Assembly (NCBI GenBank): GCA_027489035.1
Contig: JAIYAN010000003.1
Coordinates: 1-52,824 of the forward strand
Length of the DNA stretch: 52,824 nucleotides
Reading direction: 5' to 3'
Source: Chitinophagaceae bacterium
GTDB lineage: Bacteria > Bacteroidota > Bacteroidia > Chitinophagales > Chitinophagaceae
Below are positions 19,790 through 28,229 of the stretch, piece after piece. Position numbers and translations under genes: made by a program. The notes under the pieces are model-generated. The model was given only the letters and a program-made list of their open reading frames with translations. It had not been told where the DNA came from and did no database searches. How positions within the stretch are numbered: position 1 is the first letter of the stretch; each line of letters begins with the position of its first letter.

Positions 19790-20602
19790 TTAGTTCGCAA
19801 GATCGGTATACAACTGTAAATAGTCTGTTAAATCACTTTCCTCATCAAATTTTAAAATCTTCTTACCTTTTACTTTTGAAAATTCTTCTGTGAGTTTTTT
19901 ATCTACTTTTTCAGCACCAAATGTAATTGCATCAGCAAAATGTGCACCCAATTTGAACATTGCAGTATTGTTATTGTCTTTGAAAATTTCTAATTCTTTT
20001 TTAGTAACATAATCATTAATGGTTGCTAATTTTGGAAAATCGCTCCCTAATTTCTCTTTAAAAGTATTGTTTCCAATAGTGAACACTACTTTGCTATTGC
20101 TAAAAACGGGTTCTTTTTTATAGGCTACTTTAATAAACATGGGAATTAAACCGGTCATCCAACCACTGCAATGAATGATGTCTGGAGGCCATCCAAATTT
20201 TTTCACCGTTTCCAATGCCCCTTTACAAAACAATACAGTTCTTAACCCATTATCATCAAACCATTTCTCTTTATCATCGGTAAAGATTGATTTTCTTTTG
20301 AAAAAATCTTCATTATCCAAAAAATAAACCTGCAATCTAGCATTAGGTAAAGAAGCAACTTTAATTACCAAAGGATAATCGTCGTTGTCAATAGTAACGT
20401 TGATTCCTGATAACCTTACAACCTCGTGTAATCGATGTCTTCTTTCGTTAATTACACCAAATTTTGGCATGATGCATCTAACTTCGAAATTATTGTCGTT
20501 AGACAAAACGGCTAATTTATTTACGATTTCTGCAAACTCTGTTAATTCCAAGTATGGAGAAATTTCATTTGCAATGAATAAAATTCTTTTCTTTGTAGAC
20601 AT
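19790..20602 (-). CDS. Glycogen/starch synthase, N-terminal (GT5) domain only
   Basis: The product is 270 residues and covers only the N-terminal half of a glycogen synthase. It shows the GT5 start KKRILFIANEISPYLELTEFAEIV, in place of the usual K-x-GGL-A-D motif, then DNEDFFKRKSIF, DIIHCSGWMTGLIPMFIK and KVVFTIGNNTFKEKL. The C-terminal GT-B half, with the acceptor and sugar-nucleotide residues, is absent, and the canonical KxGGL loop is degenerate (YLELTEFAEIV). It may therefore be non-catalytic. It is divergent from panC and followed by the DUF4270 gene 19 bases on, an arrangement I recall from many Bacteroidota. Its true role is open. Confidence 0.82.
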   Translation of the reverse strand: MSTKKRILFIANEISPYLELTEFAEIVNKLAVLSNDNNFEVRCIMPKFGVINERRHRLHEVVRLSGINVTIDNDDYPLVIKVASLPNARLQVYFLDNEDFFKRKSIFTDDKEKWFDDNGLRTVLFCKGALETVKKFGWPPDIIHCSGWMTGLIPMFIKVAYKKEPVFSNSKVVFTIGNNTFKEKLGSDFPKLATINDYVTKKELEIFKDNNNTAMFKLGAHFADAITFGAEKVDKKLTEEFSKVKGKKILKFDEESDLTDYLQLYTDLAN

Positions 20603-20640
20603 TTTAATGTTGTTAAATCCAAATAATTAGATGTGGATTG

Positions 20641-20648
20641 CAAAAATA
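20641..20648 (-). promoter_or_regulatory. Putative -7 element for the starch-synthase-like gene
   Basis: TATTTTTG on the minus strand fits TAnnTTTG and lies 38 bases upstream of the ATG at 20602 in the 104-bp divergent gap with panC. No convincing -33 partner was found. Confidence 0.4.
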
Positions 20649-20706
20649 GTGATTAATTATCTAAATATTCGCCTTTACATTAACGTATAGGCATTCAAAA
20701 ACAAAT

Positions 20707-21564
20707 ATGATCCTTTTTAAAAGACCAGATGACCTAATAGATTTCATCCAAAAAAAACGAAAATCAATCATAAAAATTGGTTTTGTTCCAACTATGGGTG
20801 CACTTCACCAAGGGCACATTTCGTTAATTGAGAAAAGTAAATCTGAAAATGACATAACCATTTGTAGTATTTTCATTAACCCTACTCAGTTCAACAATCC
20901 AAATGATTTTAAAAAATACCCGGTAACCATTGAAGCAGACATTGAACAACTTGAGTTAAATGGGTGCGACATTTTGTTTATGCCTTCTGTACATGATATT
21001 TATCCAGAAAACTTCCAAAAAAGCAATTTCGAACTGGGTTATTTGGATAATATCTTGGAAGGAAAGCATCGAGCCGGACATTTTCAAGGTGTTTGTATGG
21101 TCGTAAAGCGACTATTGGAAATTGTAAAATGTGATATTTTATACCTTGGACAAAAGGATTATCAACAATGTATGGTCATTAAAAAAATGGCATCTGATTT
21201 GAATATTCCTGTAGAAATCAAAATATCCCCAACCATTAGAGAAGAAAATGGATTGGCGATGAGCAGTCGAAATAAAAGATTAAATGAAGCTGAAAAAGGA
21301 GTTGCCTTAGTAATTTTTGAAGTATTGAGTTTTTTAAAAGATAATATTTTCGAATTGAGTATTCCAGCGTTACTACAAACAGGTGAAAATAAATTAACAT
21401 CAAAAGGGTTTAAAGTTGATTATATAGAAATAACAGATGAAATATTAAACCCAATAAAAAATGCAGAAAAAAATCAAACAATTGTCGCACTAATTGCAGC
21501 CTCAATTGGTGATGTTCGATTGATAGACAATATGATGCTCAATCATGCAAATAATGCTGAATAA
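20707..21564 (+). CDS. panC: Pantoate-beta-alanine ligase
   Basis: The product is 285 residues. It joins pantoate and beta-alanine with ATP in pantothenate (coenzyme A) synthesis. Family motifs are present in order: VPTMGALHQGHISLIEKSK (HIGH-like ATP site), IFINPTQFNNPNDFKKYP, LEGKHRAGHFQGVCMVVKRL, YLGQKDYQQCMVIKKM and the KMSKS-like MSSRNKRL. The ATG at 20707 gives the normal N-terminus. It is followed after 35 bases by a UPF0104-type membrane gene. In many relatives panD sits between these two, but here there is no room for it. Confidence 0.97.
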   Translation: MILFKRPDDLIDFIQKKRKSIIKIGFVPTMGALHQGHISLIEKSKSENDITICSIFINPTQFNNPNDFKKYPVTIEADIEQLELNGCDILFMPSVHDIYPENFQKSNFELGYLDNILEGKHRAGHFQGVCMVVKRLLEIVKCDILYLGQKDYQQCMVIKKMASDLNIPVEIKISPTIREENGLAMSSRNKRLNEAEKGVALVIFEVLSFLKDNIFELSIPALLQTGENKLTSKGFKVDYIEITDEILNPIKNAEKNQTIVALIAASIGDVRLIDNMMLNHANNAE

Positions 21565-21599
21565 CGAAAAATCAAATTTTTCTATTTAACTTCCTAGCT

Positions 21600-22601
21600 A
21601 TGAAAAAGAAAATTTCTCAACTGTTGCAATACGTTATTTTTTTGGGAGGTGGGATTTTCTTGGTTTGGTGGCAATTGAAATCAATGAACCTCGAAGAGAA
21701 AAATGAGTTTTACAATGCCATAAAGAATGCGAATTTCTGGATATTGATTCCCATATCGATAATGAGTATCTTGAGTCATATTAGTCGTTCCATGCGTTGG
21801 AAGCTACTCATGGAGCCGTTAGACTTCCATCCAAAACTTCGAAATGTGTTTATGGTTACCATGGTTGGATATTTAGCAAATGCTGCAATACCCAGATTAG
21901 GCGAACTTTTAAAATGTACATTTTTAGCGCGATACGAAAAATTAAAACTCGACAAATTGGTGGGGACCATCATTTTAGAAAGAAGTTTTGATTTGGTTTG
22001 TTATGCAATATTTATAGCTTTTACTATTTTAATTCAAATAAAAATTATTGGAAGTTTTGCTACTGAAAAACTAGATCGGCTATTTCAAGGAAATCCAACA
22101 CTAACATTTTTAAAACTTGGTTTGGTTATTGGTGCAATTATCCTTTTTTGGTTTGTGATGCGTTGGATTATCAAAAAAAATCCTCAAAATAAATTAATCA
22201 ATAAAATAAATTTAATCATCAAAGGTGTTTTAGAGGGACTAAGTACAATAAAGCACATGAAAAAAAAGGGCGCATTTTTAATGCATACCATTTTTATTTG
22301 GTGCATGTATCTTGGTCAGATTTATCTTGGTTTTTGGGGATTAGACAGTACAGCATCTTTGGGAATTGGCGCAGCTTGTTCGGTATTAAGTTTAGCCACT
22401 TTATCTATGATTGTAACACCAGGAGGAATAGGATCTTTTCCTATTTTCATAATGCAAACCTTAATGATTTATGGTTTAAATAGTGCACAAGGAAAAGCAT
22501 TTGGTTGGTTGATGTGGAGTGCTTCTACTGGACTAATTGTATTGGTTGGATTTGTATCGCTTTTGCTTTTGCCGGTTTTGAATAAAAAGGAAACAAATTA
22601 A
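21600..22601 (+). CDS. Lysylphosphatidylglycerol synthase TM-domain (UPF0104) family protein
   Basis: The product is 333 residues with about eight membrane segments. It resembles the flippase half of lysylphosphatidylglycerol synthase, without the soluble aminoacyl-transferase half. Conserved features include HISRSMRWKLLMEPL, GYLANAAIPRLGELLKC (the family's N-x-x-x-P-R-x-GE motif), LERSFDLVCY and IVTPGGIGSFPIFIMQTLM. The substrate is not predictable from sequence; lipid translocation is inferred from the family. It is probably cotranscribed with panC. A short imperfect hairpin at 22618-22637 lies downstream. Confidence 0.88.
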   Translation: MKKKISQLLQYVIFLGGGIFLVWWQLKSMNLEEKNEFYNAIKNANFWILIPISIMSILSHISRSMRWKLLMEPLDFHPKLRNVFMVTMVGYLANAAIPRLGELLKCTFLARYEKLKLDKLVGTIILERSFDLVCYAIFIAFTILIQIKIIGSFATEKLDRLFQGNPTLTFLKLGLVIGAIILFWFVMRWIIKKNPQNKLINKINLIIKGVLEGLSTIKHMKKKGAFLMHTIFIWCMYLGQIYLGFWGLDSTASLGIGAACSVLSLATLSMIVTPGGIGSFPIFIMQTLMIYGLNSAQGKAFGWLMWSASTGLIVLVGFVSLLLLPVLNKKETN

Positions 22602-22617
22602 AAAAACGCGTTGTCTC

Positions 22618-22637
22618 CCACGGTTGAAACCATGGGC
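22618..22637. repeat. Short REP-like hairpin
   Basis: CCCACGGTTGAAACCATGGG forms two 9-base arms with one mismatch and a GA loop, 16 bases after the UPF0104-type stop codon. It has no T-tract directly after it, so it looks more like a small palindromic repeat than a classical terminator. Confidence 0.55.
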
Positions 22638-22747
22638 TATAAAAAAATCCCACTTTTGAATTCCATTCCATTTACCAAAACTTAATATTAAAGTCGCAAA
22701 TATTTATATTTTATAAATTAAATTCGCCTACAAAAAAGTCAAATCCG

Positions 22748-24841
22748 TTGCAGAAAAAAAAACATATTGCCAGAGATATCAGCTGGCTAGCTTTTAATGG
22801 TCGAGTATTGCAAGAAGCTTCCGACAAAACAGTTCCCTTGAAAGAAAGGATTAAATTCCTTGCTATATTTTCAAATAATTTAGATGAGTTTTTTAGGGTA
22901 CGTGTGGCAACCTTAAAGCGTATGATTAAAATAGGCAGTAAAGGTAGAATGCATTTAGAAACTGCTCCAGACAGGATATTAGAAGAAATACAAGAAAAAG
23001 TTTTAGACCTACAATATGTTTTTGAACAAACCTGGAATGAGATTTTACGTGAGCTGAAAAAACAAAAAATATTTCTGGTTGACGAGAAAAAACTAAACGT
23101 TCCCCAACAAAAATTCATCCTTCAATATTTTAACGAACAGGTTCGTGGACATATTGTACCATTGATGATTGAGAGTATTGTCAACTTTCCAGTGCTTAAC
23201 GACAAATCCATTTATTTGGCATGCACATTAGGTAAAAAAGACAGAAGCATTCCCAAAAAATATGCGTTAATTTCTGTCCCGTCTAGAAGTTTATCTAGAT
23301 TCATAATCCTGCCTTCGAAAACAAATGAGTTTCAAATCATTTTGCTAGATGATGTTATTCGTTATTGTTTGCCCAATATTTTTTCATTTTTTGGATACGA
23401 TACATTTTCGGCGCATGCTATAAAGGTTACACGAGATGCAGAAATTGACATAGACAATGACATCGCTACTTCGCTTATTCAAAAAATAGAAAAGGGAATA
23501 AAAAACAGAAAAAAAGGTAAGCCAACCCGATTGGTTTTTGATAAAGAAATACCAACAGACTTATTAACCTACTTGGTAAAGCGACTTGGATTTACACATA
23601 AAGACAGCTTAATACCAGGAGGTAAAATTCATAATTTCAAAGACTTTATGGATTTTCCAGATGCTGTTTTTCAACAAAAAAGTTTAAGAAAGCAACCCTT
23701 TACCCATCCTCATTTGAGAAACACCAATAGTATCGCAAAAGTAATTTTGGAAAAAGATGTGATGCTTCATTTTCCATATCATTCTTATAATAGCGTTATT
23801 GATATGTTGCGAGAAGCAGCTATTGACCCAGATGTATTGAGTATAAAAATCACTTGTTATCGATTGGCATCCCGTTCAAAAATTATCAATGCAATAATTA
23901 ATGCAGTAAGAAATGGAAAACAAGTTACAGTTATCATCGAACTAAGGGCAAGGTTTGATGAAGAAGCCAATTTGATTTGGAAAAAAGAACTTGAAGATGT
24001 GGGCGTAAAAGTATTGATAGGCGTTCCAAATATGAAAGTGCATGCAAAACTTTGTATGATTACAAAAAAAATCAACGGCAGAAACGTGATGTATGGCTTT
24101 GTAAGCACGGGAAACCTGAATGAAAAAACAGCAACCGTTTATGGAGACCATTGCTTGCTTACAGCCAACAAAAGCATCATAGATGATGTAAATCGGATGT
24201 TTAATTATCTTGAAAACCCATCTACAAAAATCAATTATCTAAACGCATGTAAAACCATATTTCCAAGTCCGGTTAAAATGCGTGAGCACATTATTGAGCT
24301 TATTAACAGAGAAATAAAACATGCAACGTTAAATAAAAAAGCAGCAATAACCATTAAAGTAAATTCGCTTAGTGATGAAATACTGATTGAAAGATTGTAT
24401 GCTGCAGCAAAAGCAGGCGTTGAAATTAAAATGATTATTAGAGGTATTTGCTGCATGTTTACAGAAGATGCAAAATTTAAAATCCCTGTACAAGCAATCA
24501 GTATTGTAGACGAATATTTGGAACATGCACGTGTACTTATTTTTCACAATAATGGAGATGAGAAAGTATTTATTTCTTCCGCAGATTGGATGTTGAGAAA
24601 CCTAGACCATCGAATTGAAGCCGCTTGTCCGATTTTAGATAAAAAAATAATTGCTGAACTAAAAGAAATTTTATCCATTCAATTAAAAGACAACATTAAA
24701 GCTCGTATTTTAAATAACGAGCAGAACAATGTATATGTGAACCCAAGAAATACAAAGAAAGTTCGCTCACAAGTAGAGATTTATAACTATCTCAATAAAA
24801 AAAGAGGCAGCCAAACTGTTCCTGATTTCTATATTGCTTAA
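22748..24841 (+). CDS. ppk1: Polyphosphate kinase 1
   Basis: The product is 697 residues. It polymerises the gamma-phosphate of ATP into polyphosphate. The N-terminal domain begins with the conserved RDISWLAFNGRVLQEA and LAIFSNNLDEFFRVRV. The catalytic C-terminal domains contain LRARFDEEANLIW, VPNMKVHAKLCMI (His432, equivalent to the phosphorylated histidine) and YGFVSTGNLNEKTA. The conserved start RDISWL is only eight residues from the TTG at 22748, and no ATG precedes it in frame before a stop, so TTG is the real start. A ppx-type gene, also TTG-initiated, follows after 65 bases. Confidence 0.96.
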   Translation: MQKKKHIARDISWLAFNGRVLQEASDKTVPLKERIKFLAIFSNNLDEFFRVRVATLKRMIKIGSKGRMHLETAPDRILEEIQEKVLDLQYVFEQTWNEILRELKKQKIFLVDEKKLNVPQQKFILQYFNEQVRGHIVPLMIESIVNFPVLNDKSIYLACTLGKKDRSIPKKYALISVPSRSLSRFIILPSKTNEFQIILLDDVIRYCLPNIFSFFGYDTFSAHAIKVTRDAEIDIDNDIATSLIQKIEKGIKNRKKGKPTRLVFDKEIPTDLLTYLVKRLGFTHKDSLIPGGKIHNFKDFMDFPDAVFQQKSLRKQPFTHPHLRNTNSIAKVILEKDVMLHFPYHSYNSVIDMLREAAIDPDVLSIKITCYRLASRSKIINAIINAVRNGKQVTVIIELRARFDEEANLIWKKELEDVGVKVLIGVPNMKVHAKLCMITKKINGRNVMYGFVSTGNLNEKTATVYGDHCLLTANKSIIDDVNRMFNYLENPSTKINYLNACKTIFPSPVKMREHIIELINREIKHATLNKKAAITIKVNSLSDEILIERLYAAAKAGVEIKMIIRGICCMFTEDAKFKIPVQAISIVDEYLEHARVLIFHNNGDEKVFISSADWMLRNLDHRIEAACPILDKKIIAELKEILSIQLKDNIKARILNNEQNNVYVNPRNTKKVRSQVEIYNYLNKKRGSQTVPDFYIA

Positions 24842-24906
24842 TGGTGATAACTTTCTACAATGGATAAAATATTTAAATAGAAATTTGTACTTCTAAAAAT
24901 TATAGA

Positions 24907-25791
24907 TTGAAACTAGCCGCAATAGATATAGGAAGTAATGCTGCCCGATTATTGATTACAGAAGTAATTGAGCAAAATTCATCTGATACAAAATTCAATA
25001 AATTAAATTTGATTCGGGTTCCGTTGAGATTGGGTTTTGACGTTTTTGAAAACGGGTTGATTTCTGATGAAAAAACAACCATGCTCATTCAAACGCTAAA
25101 AGCATTTAGACATTTAATAAACGCATATGAGGTAGATGCAATAAAAGCTTGTGCAACCAGTGCAATGCGTGACGCAAAAAATTCAGATAAAATTATTGCG
25201 ATTATAAAAAAAGAAACCGGATTGGATGTGGAAGTCATTACTGGTGAAATGGAGGCTAATTTGGTATATGAAAACCATATTGCCGAAAATATGGATAAAG
25301 ACCATAGTTACATGTATATAGATGTTGGTGGCGGAAGTACAGAGGTGTCAATTTTTGGAAATGGGAAATTAACCGCAAAAAAATCTTTCAATATTGGTAC
25401 GATACGATTGTTAAAAAACGGCGTCAGAGAAAATGTTTGGGATGAAATGAAAGAGTACATCAAACAATCCACCAAGTCGCATAAAGACATCGTTTCCATT
25501 GGCAGTGGAGGCAATATCAACAAAGTATTTTCATTAAGTAAAAAGAAAGACGGAAAGCCATTACACATTGAGTTATTAAGGGATTATTACAAAGAACTCA
25601 GTTCATTTAGTGTAGCAGATAGAATCAACAATTACGGATTACGCGCAGATCGTGCAGATGTAATTGTACCTGCATTGCTCATTTATATCAATGCCATGAG
25701 ATGGGCAAATTCTGAACAAATTTATGTGCCTAAAATTGGATTGGCAGATGGATTGGTACATCATCTTTGGGAGGAGTTGAGAACAAGTTAA
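24907..25791 (+). CDS. ppx: Exopolyphosphatase, Ppx/GppA family (short form)
   Basis: The product is 294 residues, the short form that has the two actin-like ATPase-fold lobes but lacks the C-terminal HD-type domain of E. coli Ppx. The N-terminus KLAAIDIGSNAARLLI, CATSAMRDAKN, VITGEMEANLVYEN, the phosphate-binding YIDVGGGSTEVSIF and IGSGGNINKV are diagnostic. It should hydrolyse polyphosphate or pppGpp. The start is TTG at 24907, fixed by the conserved KLAAIDIGSN at residues 2-11. It lies 65 bases after ppk1 and is likely in the same transcript, pairing synthesis with breakdown. Confidence 0.93.
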   Translation: MKLAAIDIGSNAARLLITEVIEQNSSDTKFNKLNLIRVPLRLGFDVFENGLISDEKTTMLIQTLKAFRHLINAYEVDAIKACATSAMRDAKNSDKIIAIIKKETGLDVEVITGEMEANLVYENHIAENMDKDHSYMYIDVGGGSTEVSIFGNGKLTAKKSFNIGTIRLLKNGVRENVWDEMKEYIKQSTKSHKDIVSIGSGGNINKVFSLSKKKDGKPLHIELLRDYYKELSSFSVADRINNYGLRADRADVIVPALLIYINAMRWANSEQIYVPKIGLADGLVHHLWEELRTS

Positions 25792-25853
25792 AAATCGTTT
25801 AATTCGCTAAGCTGGTTTAAGGGTGGACAGAAAAAGGGTTTAAATCGCTTCGC

Positions 25854-25882
25854 TGGTTTAATGGTTTAATGGTTTAATGGTG
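25854..25882. repeat. 8-bp tandem array TGGTTTAA
   Basis: The unit TGGTTTAA is repeated 3.6 times. A related GCTGGTTTAA lies at 25811-25820, and similar GGTTTAA words occur at 7006-7020. It sits just before the palindrome at 25916 in the convergent gap after ppx. Confidence 0.85.
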
Positions 25883-25915
25883 AAAACATTTTAAATTGGT
25901 GTGTATTGGACCTTT

Positions 25916-25944
25916 TGTAAGGGTTGAAAATCTTTAACCCCTCC
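25916..25944. repeat. 30-bp-family palindrome, copy B, with two 9-bp units
   Basis: The left arm TGTAAGGGTTGAAAA and right arm TCTTTAACCCCTCC form an imperfect inverted repeat. After a spacer that aligns with the spacer of copy C (CACCCAAC against CGCCCAAC), two 9-bp units TTGAACTCT and TTGAACTAT follow at about 25956-25973. Copy C has the same layout with nine units. Confidence 0.82.
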
Positions 25945-25992
25945 TAGCACCCAACATATTGAACTCTTTGAACTATGCGTCCTTTTTTTATT

Positions 25993-26433
25993 TTATTTTT
26001 TCAAATGTGATTTTACATTTTGGACCATTTGATTTTGTGTGGATGGATCTTTCCATGCTTTTATAAAAGTATCTGCAAAAACTTGTGCTATTCTAGGACC
26101 ATTTACGGCAACCCACTGATCGGTGGTTTTCCACGATGGGTTTTCACGGAAAACTTTTAAAGCTTTTTCATCAATTTCACTTACATATTTTTGAAGAAGC
26201 GGTAAGTATTCTATGTCATCCCAAGCATCATCTATATTATCATATTTTACTACTACATTAGCTAAAGACGCAATAAATTCATCATTATTTCTTAATTTCT
26301 CACTTATTTCTTCAACATATTCACGATATTTTTTTCCATATACTTTTACATCATATAAATGTATAGCTAGTTTTATTAATGGTATTAATAAGGCCAAAAG
26401 AATAAACAATGGAAATTCACCATATAAAATCAT
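25993..26433 (-). CDS. Small membrane-anchored protein, unknown function
   Basis: The product is 146 residues. An N-terminal hydrophobic segment (FPLFILLALLIPLIKLAIHLY, about residues 7-27) acts as a signal anchor, and the rest is a soluble, acidic, helix-rich domain (REYVEEISEKLRNNDEFIASL, DNIDDAWDDIEYLPLLQKYV, VFADTFIKAWKDPS). I do not recognise a family. It stands alone between repeat-filled gaps: the palindrome and arrays at 25854-25973 on its 3' side and the 380-bp repeat region on its 5' side. Confidence 0.65.
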   Translation of the reverse strand: MILYGEFPLFILLALLIPLIKLAIHLYDVKVYGKKYREYVEEISEKLRNNDEFIASLANVVVKYDNIDDAWDDIEYLPLLQKYVSEIDEKALKVFRENPSWKTTDQWVAVNGPRIAQVFADTFIKAWKDPSTQNQMVQNVKSHLKK

Positions 26434-26683
26434 AAAACGCTAATTTGTAGATTCTTTTTTTAAAAAATCGACTCATACATCACAAACGTCAAAGAAATCA
26501 TCACCTTTTATGCTTGGTGTTAACGCCAACAATGATAGAAGAAAATCCCAACCTTTTGACCGATTGAAACCTCTCAGTCGATGACTGTAAACTCTTGTAG
26601 ACACCGGTTTGGAAACCGGCGCCAGTGGATATTTGGGAAAAAATGATATATCCTACATCGGCAGACCGAAATCCCCAACCTTT

Positions 26684-26712
26684 TGTAAGGATTGAAAATC
26701 TTCAACCCCTCC
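26684..26712. repeat. 30-bp-family palindrome, copy C
   Basis: The arms are TGTAAGGATTGAAAA and TCTTCAACCCCTCC. It is followed after 14 bases by the nine-unit array at 26727-26807 and lies downstream of rseP. Confidence 0.82.
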
Positions 26713-26726
26713 ATTCGCCCAACCTT

Positions 26727-26807
26727 TTGAACTCATTGAACGTATTGAACCTTTTGAACATCTCAAACCTCTCAAACTTCAAAAACCTCATAAACCTCTT
26801 AAACCTC
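26727..26807. repeat. 9 x 9-bp tandem array
   Basis: Nine contiguous 9-bp units change gradually from TTGAACTCA through TTGAACCTT and TCAAACCTC to TTAAACCTC, 81 bp in all. The array ends six bases before the rseP stop. The long open frame it creates is an artefact of the period being a multiple of three. Confidence 0.9.
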
Positions 26808-26813
26808 TTCCCC

Positions 26814-28193
26814 CTACTTCCCCCATCCGAACCAATCATTTCCATTGGCATAAAGCATTAATCCCAATAGCAACACCATTCCTACAATCTGTGCATATTC
26901 TAAAAATTTCTCGCTAGGTTTTTTACCAGTAATCATTTCGGCAATGGTAAATACGACGTGGCCGCCATCTAATGCAGGAATAGGTAATAAATTCATGAAC
27001 GCAAGTACAATTGAAAAGAAAGCAGTGATTGTCCAGAAATGTTCCCAATCCCAGCCATTGCCGGAGAAAACTGAGCCCATAGATTTGAACCCACCAACGC
27101 CTTTATATGCGCCTGTTTGGGGCGAAAGTATTTTTTTGAATTGATCGATATAGAATCCTAATTCTGACCCTGCTCTTTTTACACCAGCTGGAATTGCCGC
27201 AAAAAAACCATACTTCTTAACCGTGTATTTGTAAATACCTAAGCTATCATACTGCTCTGGTGAATTGGGTGAATAGAAACCAATCAAATTATCTTCTTGC
27301 AAAACGGTATTAAAAGCGTAATTGCTATCATTGCGTAAAATCGTAAGATTAATCGTGCTACCCTTCTTTTGAGCACTCATTACTTTCTCCAATTCATCTC
27401 TGAAAAAAACAGGCTGATTATTAACTGATACTATTTGATCTCCTTTTCTTAAACCTGCTTTATAAACATTTGCCTCTTCATTTACATCCAAAACAATTAC
27501 AGGAACTCGTGGACTAATAATTGGCTTTTCAGATTTTTTTCTTTTTTCAACAAGCTTGCCAATTAAATCAACCGGCATATCCAATTCCATATTTTTACCA
27601 TCTCTAATAATAGTAACGGACTTGTCAACTACAAGTAATTTTTTTAAAACATCAGTGTATTCTGGAACAGATTTTCCATCAACCGCAATAATCTTATCTC
27701 CATTTTTAAACCCTAAATCCGCAAATAAAGGATCATTAAAAGCGATGCCATATTTTAAAGAATCAGACTTGATATTTTTTTCGCCCCAAACCATTAAAAT
27801 CATTGCATAAATCACAAAAGCCAACAACACATTTACCGTAACACCACCAATCATAATGATCAAACGCTGCCAGGCCGGTTTGCTTCTAAATTCCCAAGGT
27901 TGAGGAGGTTGTTTCATTTGCTCTTTATCCATGCTTTCATCCACCATTCCAGCAATTTTTACATAACCTCCCAAAGGAAGCCAACCAATACCATATTCTG
28001 TTTCGCCAACTTTCTTTTTAAAAATTGAGAAATAGGGATCGAAGAAAAGATAAAATTTATCTACGCGGCATTTGAACCATTTCGCCGTGATGTAATGTCC
28101 AAATTCATGAAGAATAACTAAAATCGACAGAGATAGTAAAAGTTGTGCGGCTTTCAAACCAACACTAGACCAATCAATTGCTAATAAATGCAT
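26814..28193 (-). CDS. rseP: Site-2 intramembrane metalloprotease
   Basis: The product is 459 residues. It cleaves membrane-bound substrates such as anti-sigma factors within the bilayer. The zinc motif HEFGH is at residues 29-33 in the first membrane segment, and the second zinc-site motif ALDGGHVVF is near the C-terminus. Between them lie PDZ-like domains, with GFKNGDKIIAVDGKSV and AGLRKGDQIVSVNNQPV as the binding loops. It follows dxr after 36 bases on the same strand, a neighbourhood often conserved in bacteria. No sigma/anti-sigma pair is in the window. Confidence 0.95.
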   Translation of the reverse strand: MHLLAIDWSSVGLKAAQLLLSLSILVILHEFGHYITAKWFKCRVDKFYLFFDPYFSIFKKKVGETEYGIGWLPLGGYVKIAGMVDESMDKEQMKQPPQPWEFRSKPAWQRLIIMIGGVTVNVLLAFVIYAMILMVWGEKNIKSDSLKYGIAFNDPLFADLGFKNGDKIIAVDGKSVPEYTDVLKKLLVVDKSVTIIRDGKNMELDMPVDLIGKLVEKRKKSEKPIISPRVPVIVLDVNEEANVYKAGLRKGDQIVSVNNQPVFFRDELEKVMSAQKKGSTINLTILRNDSNYAFNTVLQEDNLIGFYSPNSPEQYDSLGIYKYTVKKYGFFAAIPAGVKRAGSELGFYIDQFKKILSPQTGAYKGVGGFKSMGSVFSGNGWDWEHFWTITAFFSIVLAFMNLLPIPALDGGHVVFTIAEMITGKKPSEKFLEYAQIVGMVLLLGLMLYANGNDWFGWGK

Positions 28194-28229
28194 TTTATAA
28201 AATTAGGTTGTACGAGAATTATGGTTGAA

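Larger units (their letters stand above)
26434..26813. other. 380-bp intergenic region filled with repeats and hairpins
   Basis: No credible gene is present. It contains a short inverted repeat CAGTC-gat-GACTG near 26576, a perfect hairpin CCGGTTT-gg-AAACCGG near 26603-26618, the palindrome at 26684-26712 and a nine-unit 9-bp array at 26727-26807 that reaches almost to the rseP stop codon. The promoter of the small membrane protein at 26433 must lie at its left end; I see no clear match there. Confidence 0.75.

Noticed and set aside
26625..26861. 78-residue Leu/Asn-rich open frame
   Set aside because: It is read out of the 9-bp array, whose period keeps the frame open, and runs into the rseP gene on the opposite strand.
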